Positions 6,596 through 12,492 of a stretch of 12,492 nt of DNA are shown here, piece by piece; position 1 is the first letter of the stretch, and each line of letters starts with the position of its first letter. The DNA comes from Spirochaetaceae bacterium (GTDB lineage: Bacteria; Spirochaetota; Spirochaetia; JABEVK01): contig JAHFSN010000021.1 in NCBI GenBank assembly GCA_023265735.1, positions 1 through 12,492 of the forward strand, written 5' to 3'. The translations under genes were made by a program, and so were the position numbers. The notes beneath the pieces are model-generated. The model made no database searches and had not been told where the DNA came from. It worked only from the letters and a program-made list of their open reading frames with translations.

Positions 6596-7371
6596 ACCGG
6601 CGGTGGCTGCTGGTCCTGGTCGTCCTCCTGTGTGGCGCCGTTCCCTCTTTCGGCCAGGACTTTCTGGCCCAGGGAGAGAAGGAGCTGGGCCTCAACAATG
6701 CCGCCAAGGCCGTCACCTACCTCGAAGCCGCCCTGGCCCAGGGAGATAACTCGGAGAGGCTCCTTTTGGACTTGGGGTTGGCCTACCAGAGGGCGGGCCA
6801 GGTGGCCGACGCCAAGAGGACGTTCCGCCAGGGCGCCGAACTGGCTGGGCCCCTTCAGAAGTCCTTCTGGCTCAACTTGGGCATTTCCAACTACCTCTCC
6901 CAAGACGCCGCCGGTGCCGAGGAGGCGTTTACCCGGGCCCTGACCGCCGACCCCGCGTACCTGCCGGCCCTCCTGAACCGGGCCAACACCAGACTGAACG
7001 CCAAGAACTGGGCCGGGGCCGCCGAGGACTACCGGGCCTACCAGGCGGCGGCCCCCACCAATCCGCAGAAGGAAAAGATCGACCAGGTGCTGGCACTCCT
7101 CGATCAGACCGTCATGGAAGCCAAGGCGTCCCAGTTGGCCGAGGAAACTCGCAAACGGCAGGAAGAGGAAAACAAGAAGGCCGCGGAGGCCGCGGCCGAA
7201 GCCGACAAGCAGAAGGCCGAGGCCGAAGCGGCGGCCGAGAAGGCCCGCCAAGACGCCATCCTGGCCAAGGTTCGGGAATCCCTGGCCGGGGCTTCCGACG
7301 ACTCCAAGAATCTTTTGACCGGACCGACGGGCGCCAAGTCCGACTCCGGCGATTTCACCCTGGATCAATAG
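6589..7371 (+). CDS. secreted TPR protein with Ala/Glu/Lys-rich coiled coil
   Basis: 260 residues from the TTG at 6589. Residues 5-22 form a signal peptide (WLLVLVVLLCGAVPSFG, then QDF) with likely cleavage near Gly22. About three to four TPR units follow (27-160; for example ERLLLDLGLAYQRAGQVADA and SFWLNLGISNYL). A highly charged Ala/Glu/Lys-rich coiled coil covers about 175-230, and the C-terminus is flexible. The start is uncertain: ATG at 6544 is in frame (275 residues) but overlaps the divergent gene and puts 15 polar residues before the signal. Neither start has a Shine-Dalgarno. The next gene starts 16 bases downstream, so the two form an operon. It is probably a periplasmic scaffold; the partner is unknown. 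Confidence 0.75.
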   Translation: MSNRRWLLVLVVLLCGAVPSFGQDFLAQGEKELGLNNAAKAVTYLEAALAQGDNSERLLLDLGLAYQRAGQVADAKRTFRQGAELAGPLQKSFWLNLGISNYLSQDAAGAEEAFTRALTADPAYLPALLNRANTRLNAKNWAGAAEDYRAYQAAAPTNPQKEKIDQVLALLDQTVMEAKASQLAEETRKRQEEENKKAAEAAAEADKQKAEAEAAAEKARQDAILAKVRESLAGASDDSKNLLTGPTGAKSDSGDFTLDQ

Positions 7372-7387
7372 CATCAAGAGGTAAGCG

Positions 7388-8650
7388 ATGAAGAAGAAGA
7401 CCTTGATCGTAGTCGGAGCCGTTGTGCTCCTCCTTTTGGCGGCCGGCGGAGCGTTCCTGGCCCTTTCTAAGTCGGGTGGCGACCCCAAGCGCGCCAATAT
7501 CCTGAAACTCGCCCGGGAATACTCGTCCCAGGGCGAGGACCAGCGCGCCCTCGACCTCCTCGACCAGCTCCTCATCACGAACGCCGACGATCCGGAAGCC
7601 CAGGCCCTGCGCGACCAGGTGGTCAAAGACAAGCAGAAACGGGAGCAGGCCGACAAGCAGGCCCAGCTCAACGCCCTGCGGTCCAGCGGCGACAAGCTCA
7701 AGCAGGGGCTCCAGGACCTATCGAGCAAACTGGCCGGGGCCAACCAGGGCCAGAACGCTCAGCCCGATGCGGCCGCCGCCGCCAAGGAAGAGGCCGCCCG
7801 CAAGAAGGCTCAGAGTGACAAGGACGAGGCCGCCCGGCTGGCCAAACAGAAGGCCGACGAAGAGAAGCTGAATGCCGACGAGAAGGCCAAGAGGGATCTC
7901 TTCAACCAGGGCATGGCCCTGCTCAACGCCTCCAAGTTCAGCGATGCCAAACAGAAATTTGGGGAGATTCTCGACAAGGACCCCGGGTTCTCCGACGCCC
8001 TGATCCGCAAGGGTGAGGCGGTGTTCAAGGAGAACCGCAGCTCGGAAGACGCCCGCAAGCAGGCCCTCGACCTCCTATCCCAGGGCCTGGCCAAGAATCC
8101 CAAGAATTCCGTGGGGTACTCGGTCCAGGGTGATGTCTACGAGGAAACCAAAAACTGGCCCGAGGCCGTGAGCAGCTACCGGAACGCCCTCAAGTATGAC
8201 CCGGGCAACGCGGGGTACTGGTACGAGCTGGGCAAGATCTACTTCTTGAACAAGCAGTATCCCCAGGCGGTGGAGGCCCTTCAGACCTGCGTGAAGCTCG
8301 ATCCCAAGAACCCCTTGGCGTTCCGGCTGATCGGGGGATCGTACTTCAACATGCGGGACGACAAGAAGGCCTTCGACGCCTACCTGGCCGCCCAGAAGCT
8401 CAAGCCCGACGCCGCCGAGTACCACTACTGGCTGGGCCGGACCCTGACCAACCAGGGAAAGGACACCCTGGCCATCGGATACTACGAATCTGCCGTGAAG
8501 CTCGATGGGACCAAGCCCCTCTACCAGAAGGATTTGGGGATTTCCTACTACCAGGTGGGCCGGTTCGACGAGGCGGAAGCGTCCCTCCAGAGAGCCCTGG
8601 CGGCGGACAACAGGAACGCCAACGCCGCCTTCAACCTGTCGCAAACCTAG
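7388..8650 (+). CDS. membrane-anchored TPR protein, N-terminal 420 residues (ends at an in-frame TAG)
   Basis: The start ATG has a good Shine-Dalgarno (AGAGG, 7377-7381). An N-terminal transmembrane anchor (about 4-26) precedes a first helical-repeat region (32-72), a charged Ala/Lys/Glu/Asp-rich coiled coil (about 75-168), then contiguous 34-residue TPRs from about 170. Clear units include those beginning NAGYWYELGKIYF, NPLAFRLIGGSYF and AAEYHYWLGRTLT. The frame stops with TAG at 8648-8650 in the middle of a TPR unit, after NAAFNLSQT. The same frame resumes at once and completes that unit, so this is the first two-thirds of one 625-residue protein. It could be a truncated product, a pseudogene or a sequencing error. 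Confidence 0.8.
   Translation: MKKKTLIVVGAVVLLLLAAGGAFLALSKSGGDPKRANILKLAREYSSQGEDQRALDLLDQLLITNADDPEAQALRDQVVKDKQKREQADKQAQLNALRSSGDKLKQGLQDLSSKLAGANQGQNAQPDAAAAAKEEAARKKAQSDKDEAARLAKQKADEEKLNADEKAKRDLFNQGMALLNASKFSDAKQKFGEILDKDPGFSDALIRKGEAVFKENRSSEDARKQALDLLSQGLAKNPKNSVGYSVQGDVYEETKNWPEAVSSYRNALKYDPGNAGYWYELGKIYFLNKQYPQAVEALQTCVKLDPKNPLAFRLIGGSYFNMRDDKKAFDAYLAAQKLKPDAAEYHYWLGRTLTNQGKDTLAIGYYESAVKLDGTKPLYQKDLGISYYQVGRFDEAEASLQRALAADNRNANAAFNLSQT
8648..8650 (+). other. in-frame amber codon splitting one TPR gene
   Basis: Positions 7388-9268 form a single reading frame except for this TAG. Aligning the 34-residue units places the stop at consensus position 11. Nine neighbouring clear units have Tyr there five times and Leu four times. 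TAC, TAT and TTG each become TAG by one substitution. TAG is also the normal terminator of several genes in the window (mutL, the ParB-like gene, and both ends of this TPR pair), so recoding throughout the genome is unlikely. Confidence 0.85.
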
Positions 8651-9268
8651 ATGGCCCTGAAAAAGACCACCCAGGCCCTGGACTACGCCCAGAAGTCCGT
8701 GGCCCTCGATCCGACCAACGCCGACTACGCCTACAACCTCGGCTTCGTCCTCGAAAAGGTGGGGAACGCCGATCTGGCCTCGGCGTCGTTCCGCAACGCC
8801 CTCAAACTTGACCCGAAGCACATCGGCAGCCGGGTCCACCTGGCTGACATCCTGGCGGCCAAGGGCGACACCGACGGGGCTATGGCTTTGCTGAAGGAAG
8901 CCTATGACCTCCAGCCTGCCAATTTGGAAGTGAACAACAACCTGGGGAAGCTGTACCTGACCAAGGAGCTTTACACCCAGGCCATTGACTTCTTCCGCAA
9001 GGCCCTCGACCGGAAGACTGACACCCCAGACATCCGGTTCAACCTAGCCACCGCGTACGTGAAGACCAACCAGAAGGACCTGGCCAAGACCGTGCTGCAG
9101 GACCTAGTGAAGCTGAGCCCCAAGTACTGGGACGCCTACTACCTTCTGGGAGGAGTGCTCTACGACCTTGGCGACCCCGACAACGGCAAGAAGGTCTACC
9201 AAGACCTCCTGGCCAAGAACCCGTCGTACCCCAAGAAAGCCGAGATCCAAGGCATCCTCAGCAAATAG
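8651..9268 (+). CDS. C-terminal part of the interrupted TPR protein
   Basis: 205 residues in the same frame as the preceding segment, starting at the ATG that immediately follows the TAG. It begins mid-repeat (MALKKTTQALDYAQKSVALD), continuing the helix pair of the split TPR. Five further complete 34-residue units follow, including those beginning NADYAYNLGFVL, NLEVNNNLGKLYL and TPDIRFNLATAYV. The protein ends in a short tail, KAEIQGILSK. There is no signal peptide and no Shine-Dalgarno upstream, so an independent origin as a gene is unlikely. Translation could come only from readthrough or from termination-reinitiation at TAGATG. The sequence downstream of the stop shows no decay: no frameshift or further stops until 9266-9268. 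Confidence 0.7.
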   Translation: MALKKTTQALDYAQKSVALDPTNADYAYNLGFVLEKVGNADLASASFRNALKLDPKHIGSRVHLADILAAKGDTDGAMALLKEAYDLQPANLEVNNNLGKLYLTKELYTQAIDFFRKALDRKTDTPDIRFNLATAYVKTNQKDLAKTVLQDLVKLSPKYWDAYYLLGGVLYDLGDPDNGKKVYQDLLAKNPSYPKKAEIQGILSK

Positions 9269-9269
9269 A

Positions 9270-9315
9270 CTTCCCAGCTCGCCGCTGGCACCCCCCAGCG
9301 GCGAGCGAAGGGAAG
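9270..9315 (+). terminator. long hairpin one base after the TPR gene stop
   Basis: CTTCCC (9270-9275) pairs with GGGAAG (9310-9315), and GCTCGCCGCTGG (9277-9288) pairs perfectly with CCAGCGGCGAGC (9295-9306) around the loop CACCCC. That makes 18 bp with a small asymmetric internal loop. It sits directly behind the TAG stop at 9266-9268. There is no T-run after it, so it is terminator-like or mRNA-protecting rather than a canonical intrinsic terminator. Confidence 0.45.
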
Positions 9316-9351
9316 AGGGGAGCGTCGAAGCCAAGACGACGCCTAGGTCAC

Positions 9352-9381
9352 CAGTCGGCAAGCGAAGCGATGCCGTGGCAG
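9352..9381. repeat. direct repeat, left copy (head sequence of the hairpin element)
   Basis: Begins CAGTCGGCAAGCGAAGCGA, then tGCCGTGGCAG. It matches 9688-9717 except for small differences after the first 19 bases, and resembles the head of element copy 1 near 3390-3410. The two copies bracket the 21-bp array. The 10-mer AGACGACGCC just upstream (9334-9343) also occurs in the right arms of both hairpin elements, which hints at a decayed third copy here. Confidence 0.7.
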
Positions 9382-9426
9382 GGGAGCCGTAGTTGTCTGG
9401 CGCTCAGTGGTTCCCACGCAGCCCCG

Positions 9427-9615
9427 GACGATTTTTCCGTGCTGCCTGACGATTTTTCTGTGCCGCAGAACGATTCTGATGTGACCCTGAACGATTGTTC
9501 TGCGCTGCTGAGTGATTTTTCTCTGGCCCGGAGCGATTCGGACGCGGTCCTCAACGAATTTTCTGTGCTGCGGAACGATTTTCTTCCGGTGCGGAATGAT
9601 TTCGATGTGCCGCAT
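9427..9615. repeat. nine tandem 21-bp units, open as heptapeptide repeats on both strands
   Basis: Nine contiguous units of exactly 21 bp, consensus about AACGATTTTTCTGTGCTGCGG, with no length variation. On the plus strand (open 9370-9723) they encode heptads such as PDDFSVL, RNDFLPV and RNDFDVP, with Asp or Glu invariant at the second position. On the minus strand (open 9633-9343) they encode basic heptads such as HRKIVRQ and HRKFVED. Neither frame has a clear Shine-Dalgarno. The plus frame runs out into the direct repeat and the head of the hairpin element, which argues against a settled gene. Base composition is richer in T than in the surrounding genes. Coding status is undecided; a non-coding tandem repeat is equally possible. 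Confidence 0.85.
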
Positions 9616-9687
9616 CAGAAAATCGAACCACATCTACGAAACAGACAAAAGGAAATGGGCGGGCGCCCCCAATTCGGCCTGTCTCCT

Positions 9688-9717
9688 CAGTCGGCAAGCG
9701 AAGCGAAGCCCGTGCAG
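9688..9717. repeat. direct repeat, right copy
   Basis: Begins CAGTCGGCAAGCGAAGCGA, then aGCCCGTGCAG, matching 9352-9381. This copy runs straight into the hairpin element and forms its head, whereas the left copy is followed by unrelated sequence and the 21-bp array. Confidence 0.7.
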
Positions 9718-9840
9718 ATCTAGGCGCCGGAGATCGTCGTTCTGGCTAAGTCGAGGGAGCGCACGGAGCACAGGCGTACTCCATGTACGCCGAGCACCGA
9801 ACGCGACCGAGACGACGCCAGAACGGCGAGATCCGAGCCC
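9693..9840. repeat. large hairpin intergenic element, copy 2 (convergent TPR / mutL gap)
   Basis: Same plan as the element at 3390-3611. The head is GGCAAGCGAAGCGAAGCCCG. The left arm runs 9728-9779 and the right arm 9785-9835, closed by GGCGTAC-tccat-GTACGCC (9773-9791). The outer arms CGGAGATCGTCGTTCTGGC and GCCAGAACGGCGAGATCCG pair at 16 of 19 positions, with one more possible wobble pair. The inner arms differ from copy 1 but still contain pairs such as CGG with CCG and GCG with CGC. The tail ends directly at the mutL stop codon (9841). It lacks the three-hairpin block of copy 1. No ORF of its own is convincing. Confidence 0.75.
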
Positions 9841-11544
9841 CTACACGAGCCGGCCAACTTTGGAGAAGAGTTCCTCCCTCGTCAGAACCGTCCAGATCGG
9901 GCGGCCGTGGGGACACCGGGCGTGGGGGAGGGCGAAGGTCCTCCTCAGGAGGTCCCGGGCCGCGGCCGGGTCGAGGGGATCTCCATCCATGACGGCGGCC
10001 CGGCACGACAGGCTGGCGTAGAGGTCCTTCTCGAGGTCGGCCACGGGCTTGGTGTTGGTCCTCAGGAACTCGATGACCGTCTTCTCCATTCCCGCCACGG
10101 TTTGGGGAAGGGCGAGCAGCTCGAACTCCCCGCCTCCCAGGGGCCGAACCCGAACGCCCAGGGCCTCGTAAGCCTGCCATTGGGCCTCCAGGAGCGGCTG
10201 AACGTCCTCTTCGGGGGCAAACCGCCGGGGAAAGAGAAGCTCCTGCACCTTCCCCCCGTGGTCTCGGAATGCGTCGTAGAGGATGCGTTCGTGGGCCGCG
10301 TGCTGGTCCACCAGATACAGGGTGTCGCCCACTTCCGCCACCAGAAATACCCCCAGCACCTGACCGAGGTAGCGGAAATCATCCCCCGGGGCCTCCCGCA
10401 CCTCCGAGGCGCTGGTCAGATCAGCCACGTCCCAGGCAGATACCGACGGAAGCTGGGCCCGGCCCCGCAGCGCAGGACCAGACCGCCCCTGGGGGGCCGC
10501 GTCGAAGGCCAGAGGTTCCTGGAAGGGAACCGCTTCGGGGGAGGAAAACCTGAGGTTCTGGGCCGTCAAGGCCGACCGCAGACTCTCGACCACGGTCTGG
10601 TGGATGGTCCCCAGGTTGCGGAACCGGGCCTCCCTTTTGGCGGGGTGAATATTGAAGTCGACCAGCGCCGGGTCGACATCAAGGAAGAGCACCGCCTGGG
10701 GATAGACCCCGCCGGGCAAGTACCCCTCAAACGCATAGCAGAGGGCCTGGACCAGACCGTACTCCTGGAGGGGGCGGCGGTTGGCGTAGACCCGGATTCC
10801 CTTCCGGTCTGACCGCGACAGGGGCGGCTTCAAGGCGTAGCCCCGAAGGCGGAATCCCTCGGCTTCGGCCGCCCAGGACACGAGGGACTCGGCTTTCCAG
10901 GGGGCTCCCTGGACGGCCACCACCCGCTCGGCCTCGGTTTGGGAAGGAAGATGCAGCCGGCGGACGCCATCCACCACGAGGGTCAGGGCCACTTGCGGCG
11001 ACCCCAGGGCCTTCTCCTCGAGGACCCGGCGGCAGAGATTCCCCTCGGCCCCGGGGGTCTTGAGAAACCGCCGGCGGGCCGGAAGGTCGGCAAAGAGATC
11101 TTCGACCCTCACCCGAGTTCCCCTCACCCCGCTCACGGGCCGGACCTCGGGATTTCGTCCGCCTTCGATGGTGAGCCTGTGGGCGGGCCCGTCGTCGCGG
11201 TCGCAGGTGTCGATGGTCAGGCGGCTGCAGGCGGCGATGCTGGCCAGGGCCTCTCCCCGGAAACCGAGGCTTTGGAGGGTTTCCAGGTCGTGTTCGGTTT
11301 CAATCTTGCTTGTGGAGTGGGGAAGCCAGCACAGTTCGAGGTCTTCCCTCGACATCCCCTGGCCGTCGTCAACGACCTCGATCAGTTTGGTTCCCCCGGC
11401 CTCCCAGCGAACCTCGATCCGAGTCGCCCCGGCGTCGATGGCGTTGTCGAGGAGTTCCCGCACCACCGCCAGGGGACGGTCGATCACTTCTCCGGCGGCA
11501 ATCTTCCTGGCTACCGACTCCGAAAGCACCCTGACACGCCCCAT
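9841..11544 (-). CDS. mutL: DNA mismatch repair protein MutL
   Basis: 567 residues; couples mismatch recognition by MutS to strand incision or removal. The GHKL ATPase domain has RELLDNAIDAGA (E30 catalytic, N34 metal), DDGQGM (59-64), TSKI (78-81), GFRGEAL (94-100), GTRVRVEDLF (142-151) and NIHPAKREARF (298-308). After a short linker (about 325-390), the dimerisation domain carries endonuclease-type motifs: DQHAAHERILYD (413-424), SCRAAV (513-518) and CPHGRP (544-549). It therefore probably nicks DNA itself, as in organisms without MutH. The second acidic position of DQHA-x2-E-x4-E is Asp (D424). The start at 11544 has a strong GGGAGG. It lies 31 bases behind the outer-membrane protein gene and is probably co-transcribed with it. 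Confidence 0.95.
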   Translation of the reverse strand: MGRVRVLSESVARKIAAGEVIDRPLAVVRELLDNAIDAGATRIEVRWEAGGTKLIEVVDDGQGMSREDLELCWLPHSTSKIETEHDLETLQSLGFRGEALASIAACSRLTIDTCDRDDGPAHRLTIEGGRNPEVRPVSGVRGTRVRVEDLFADLPARRRFLKTPGAEGNLCRRVLEEKALGSPQVALTLVVDGVRRLHLPSQTEAERVVAVQGAPWKAESLVSWAAEAEGFRLRGYALKPPLSRSDRKGIRVYANRRPLQEYGLVQALCYAFEGYLPGGVYPQAVLFLDVDPALVDFNIHPAKREARFRNLGTIHQTVVESLRSALTAQNLRFSSPEAVPFQEPLAFDAAPQGRSGPALRGRAQLPSVSAWDVADLTSASEVREAPGDDFRYLGQVLGVFLVAEVGDTLYLVDQHAAHERILYDAFRDHGGKVQELLFPRRFAPEEDVQPLLEAQWQAYEALGVRVRPLGGGEFELLALPQTVAGMEKTVIEFLRTNTKPVADLEKDLYASLSCRAAVMDGDPLDPAAARDLLRRTFALPHARCPHGRPIWTVLTREELFSKVGRLV

Positions 11545-11563
11545 CGGCCCCTCCCGAGAACGA

Positions 11564-11581
11564 TTCTAGCACAGGCTAGAA
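11564..11581 (-). other. small hairpin overlapping a stop codon, between the barrel gene and mutL
   Basis: TTCTAGC and GCTAGAA form a perfect 7-bp stem around a 4-base loop. The stem includes the TAG stop (11576-11578) of the upstream gene. No T-run follows, so it is not a normal terminator. It may lower or couple mutL translation, or may be chance. Confidence 0.35.
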
Positions 11582-12492
11582 GCTCAGGATGAAGTCCATG
11601 GCGGCCTCGAAGCCCGTCACGTAGAGGTTGGTCATCCACTGTTGACCCCACTTGGTGGTGAAGTCCAGCTCGCTCTTTTCGGAGAGGAGAAACCGGCCCT
11701 TCCAGATGATTTCCAAGTCGCGGACCACGGGGGCCGGGGTGGGCTGCCAGACCATGTTGAGCGCCGCCGAAAGGTCCTGGACCCACATCTTGCGGAAGCC
11801 CGAAGGGCTGAGCCATCGGGGGAGATCGAAGGGAAAACTGGCCGGGTCCTTGAGGGTCCACGAAGGCTTGAGGGTGAGGCTCTGGAGGGGGCTCTGGCCC
11901 CAAGTTCCCTGAAAGGAGACCGGGAGGGCCACCGATTCGCGCTGGGAGAGGACGAGTTCGGATCGGGCCGTCAGCGCCATGGTGGAAATTTGGTCCTGGA
12001 CGCGGGTGCCGTTGGTCCAGCTGTTGGCCAGGGTCCAGCTCCACACGTCGGTGCGGTACCAGGTGAAGACGGGCTGGCTTCCCAGGGTTCCCGCCACCGT
12101 CATTCCCCCCGTCAAGGGAAAGGCTAAGTCCGTCCAGTCGTCGGCCTTCTGCCTCTCCCAGTCAAACCCCGAGGTGGACTGCACGGTCCCCGATTGAAGA
12201 CCCTGGGGAGCCCCTTCCCATATCGAGACGGGCGAGTTGAACTCGGAGTAAGGAAGGGAGAACAGGCCGCTGGGCTGGGACAGGATCCACGAGCCAGCCT
12301 GCTGGGCTCCGGTTCCCGGGTCCAGGGCAGATGGAATGTCGAAGACCGCGTCGGTTTTCTTGGAAACCAACGGAGTGATGGTCCACGAGGGCTTGGTATC
12401 CAGGCGGATGGGAAACCGCCACTGCCAGGTTCCCGTGGGAGAAAAGGTGTTGACGGGGCCCATGGACTGGGACACCTGGGCCGATGCGGTGG
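11576..12492 (-). CDS. outer-membrane beta-barrel protein, C-terminal part (LptD-like possible), cut by window edge
   Basis: 304 visible residues. The frame stays open to the right edge (…TASAQVSQSMGPVN), so the N-terminus is outside the window; the GTG at 12475 is not taken as the start. The sequence is very rich in Trp, Ser and Thr, with alternating hydrophobic/polar stretches typical of barrel strands (FTWYRTDVWSWTLANSW, LEIIWKGRFLLSEKSELDFT). It ends in Phe (AAMDFILSF), as expected for a BAM beta-signal. The MVWQPTPAPVVRDLEI segment resembles, from memory, the C-terminal end of spirochaete LptD/OstA-like proteins, but this is not certain. It lies upstream of mutL in the same direction with a 31-base gap. 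Confidence 0.7.
   Translation of the reverse strand, partial: TASAQVSQSMGPVNTFSPTGTWQWRFPIRLDTKPSWTITPLVSKKTDAVFDIPSALDPGTGAQQAGSWILSQPSGLFSLPYSEFNSPVSIWEGAPQGLQSGTVQSTSGFDWERQKADDWTDLAFPLTGGMTVAGTLGSQPVFTWYRTDVWSWTLANSWTNGTRVQDQISTMALTARSELVLSQRESVALPVSFQGTWGQSPLQSLTLKPSWTLKDPASFPFDLPRWLSPSGFRKMWVQDLSAALNMVWQPTPAPVVRDLEIIWKGRFLLSEKSELDFTTKWGQQWMTNLYVTGFEAAMDFILSF

Noticed and set aside
8648..8650. Pyrrolysine or other genome-wide TAG recoding
   Set aside because: TAG ends mutL, the ParB-like gene, the upstream TPR gene and the downstream TPR segment, so it is an ordinary stop here.
9427..9615. CRISPR array
   Set aside because: The 21-bp units are contiguous with no spacers and diverge from each other; there are no cas genes in the window.
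9343..9633. Minus-strand 96-residue basic heptad ORF as a firm gene
   Set aside because: No ribosome-binding site or promoter is visible, and openness follows automatically from the 21-bp periodicity; kept only as part of the repeat description.
9693..9840. Integron attC site
   Set aside because: Conserved ends with variable self-complementary centres look attC-like, but no GTTRRRY/RYYYAAC core pair is present at the ends, and there is no integrase or cassette-like gene arrangement.

Overview
This is a 12.5 kb, high-GC, gene-dense bacterial chromosome segment. Several proteins suggest a spirochaete (Spirochaetota). They include a small metallophosphoesterase beginning with an A-D-H-I-D-P motif, a TPR protein with a degenerate Mrr-like tail, a MutL with a V-I-D-R-P N-terminus, a proA-then-proB gene order and a Trp-rich outer-membrane barrel protein. 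This is inference from remembered family resemblance; no search was run.

Layout from left to right. (1) Positions 1-857, minus strand: the N-terminal part of DNA topoisomerase I (topA), cut by the window edge. (2) Positions 938-3348, plus strand: the proline-biosynthesis pair proA-proB with a 4-base GTGA overlap. (3) Positions 3349-3611: a convergent intergenic region almost filled by a large hairpin element plus three nearly perfect hairpins. (4) Positions 3612-6551, minus strand: a three-gene operon, transcribed as a membrane-anchored TPR/Mrr-like protein, then a metallophosphoesterase, then a ParB/sulfiredoxin-like protein. (5) Positions 6589-9268, plus strand, divergent from the operon: a secreted TPR protein and a large membrane-anchored TPR protein. 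The latter is interrupted by one in-frame TAG at 8648-8650. (6) Positions 9269-9840: a repeat-rich convergent intergenic region holding a long hairpin, a direct-repeat pair, nine tandem 21-bp units and a second copy of the hairpin element. (7) Positions 9841-12492, minus strand: mutL, preceded in its operon by the C-terminal part of an outer-membrane beta-barrel protein cut by the right edge.

The housekeeping genes (topA, proA, proB, mutL) look intact where visible. Three things stand out. The first is the in-frame stop, which falls exactly at consensus position 11 of a 34-residue TPR unit. The second is the two-copy hairpin element, whose inner arms differ between copies yet stay self-complementary, and which abuts the stop codon of a minus-strand gene both times. 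The third is the 21-bp array, which is open as heptapeptide repeats on both strands.
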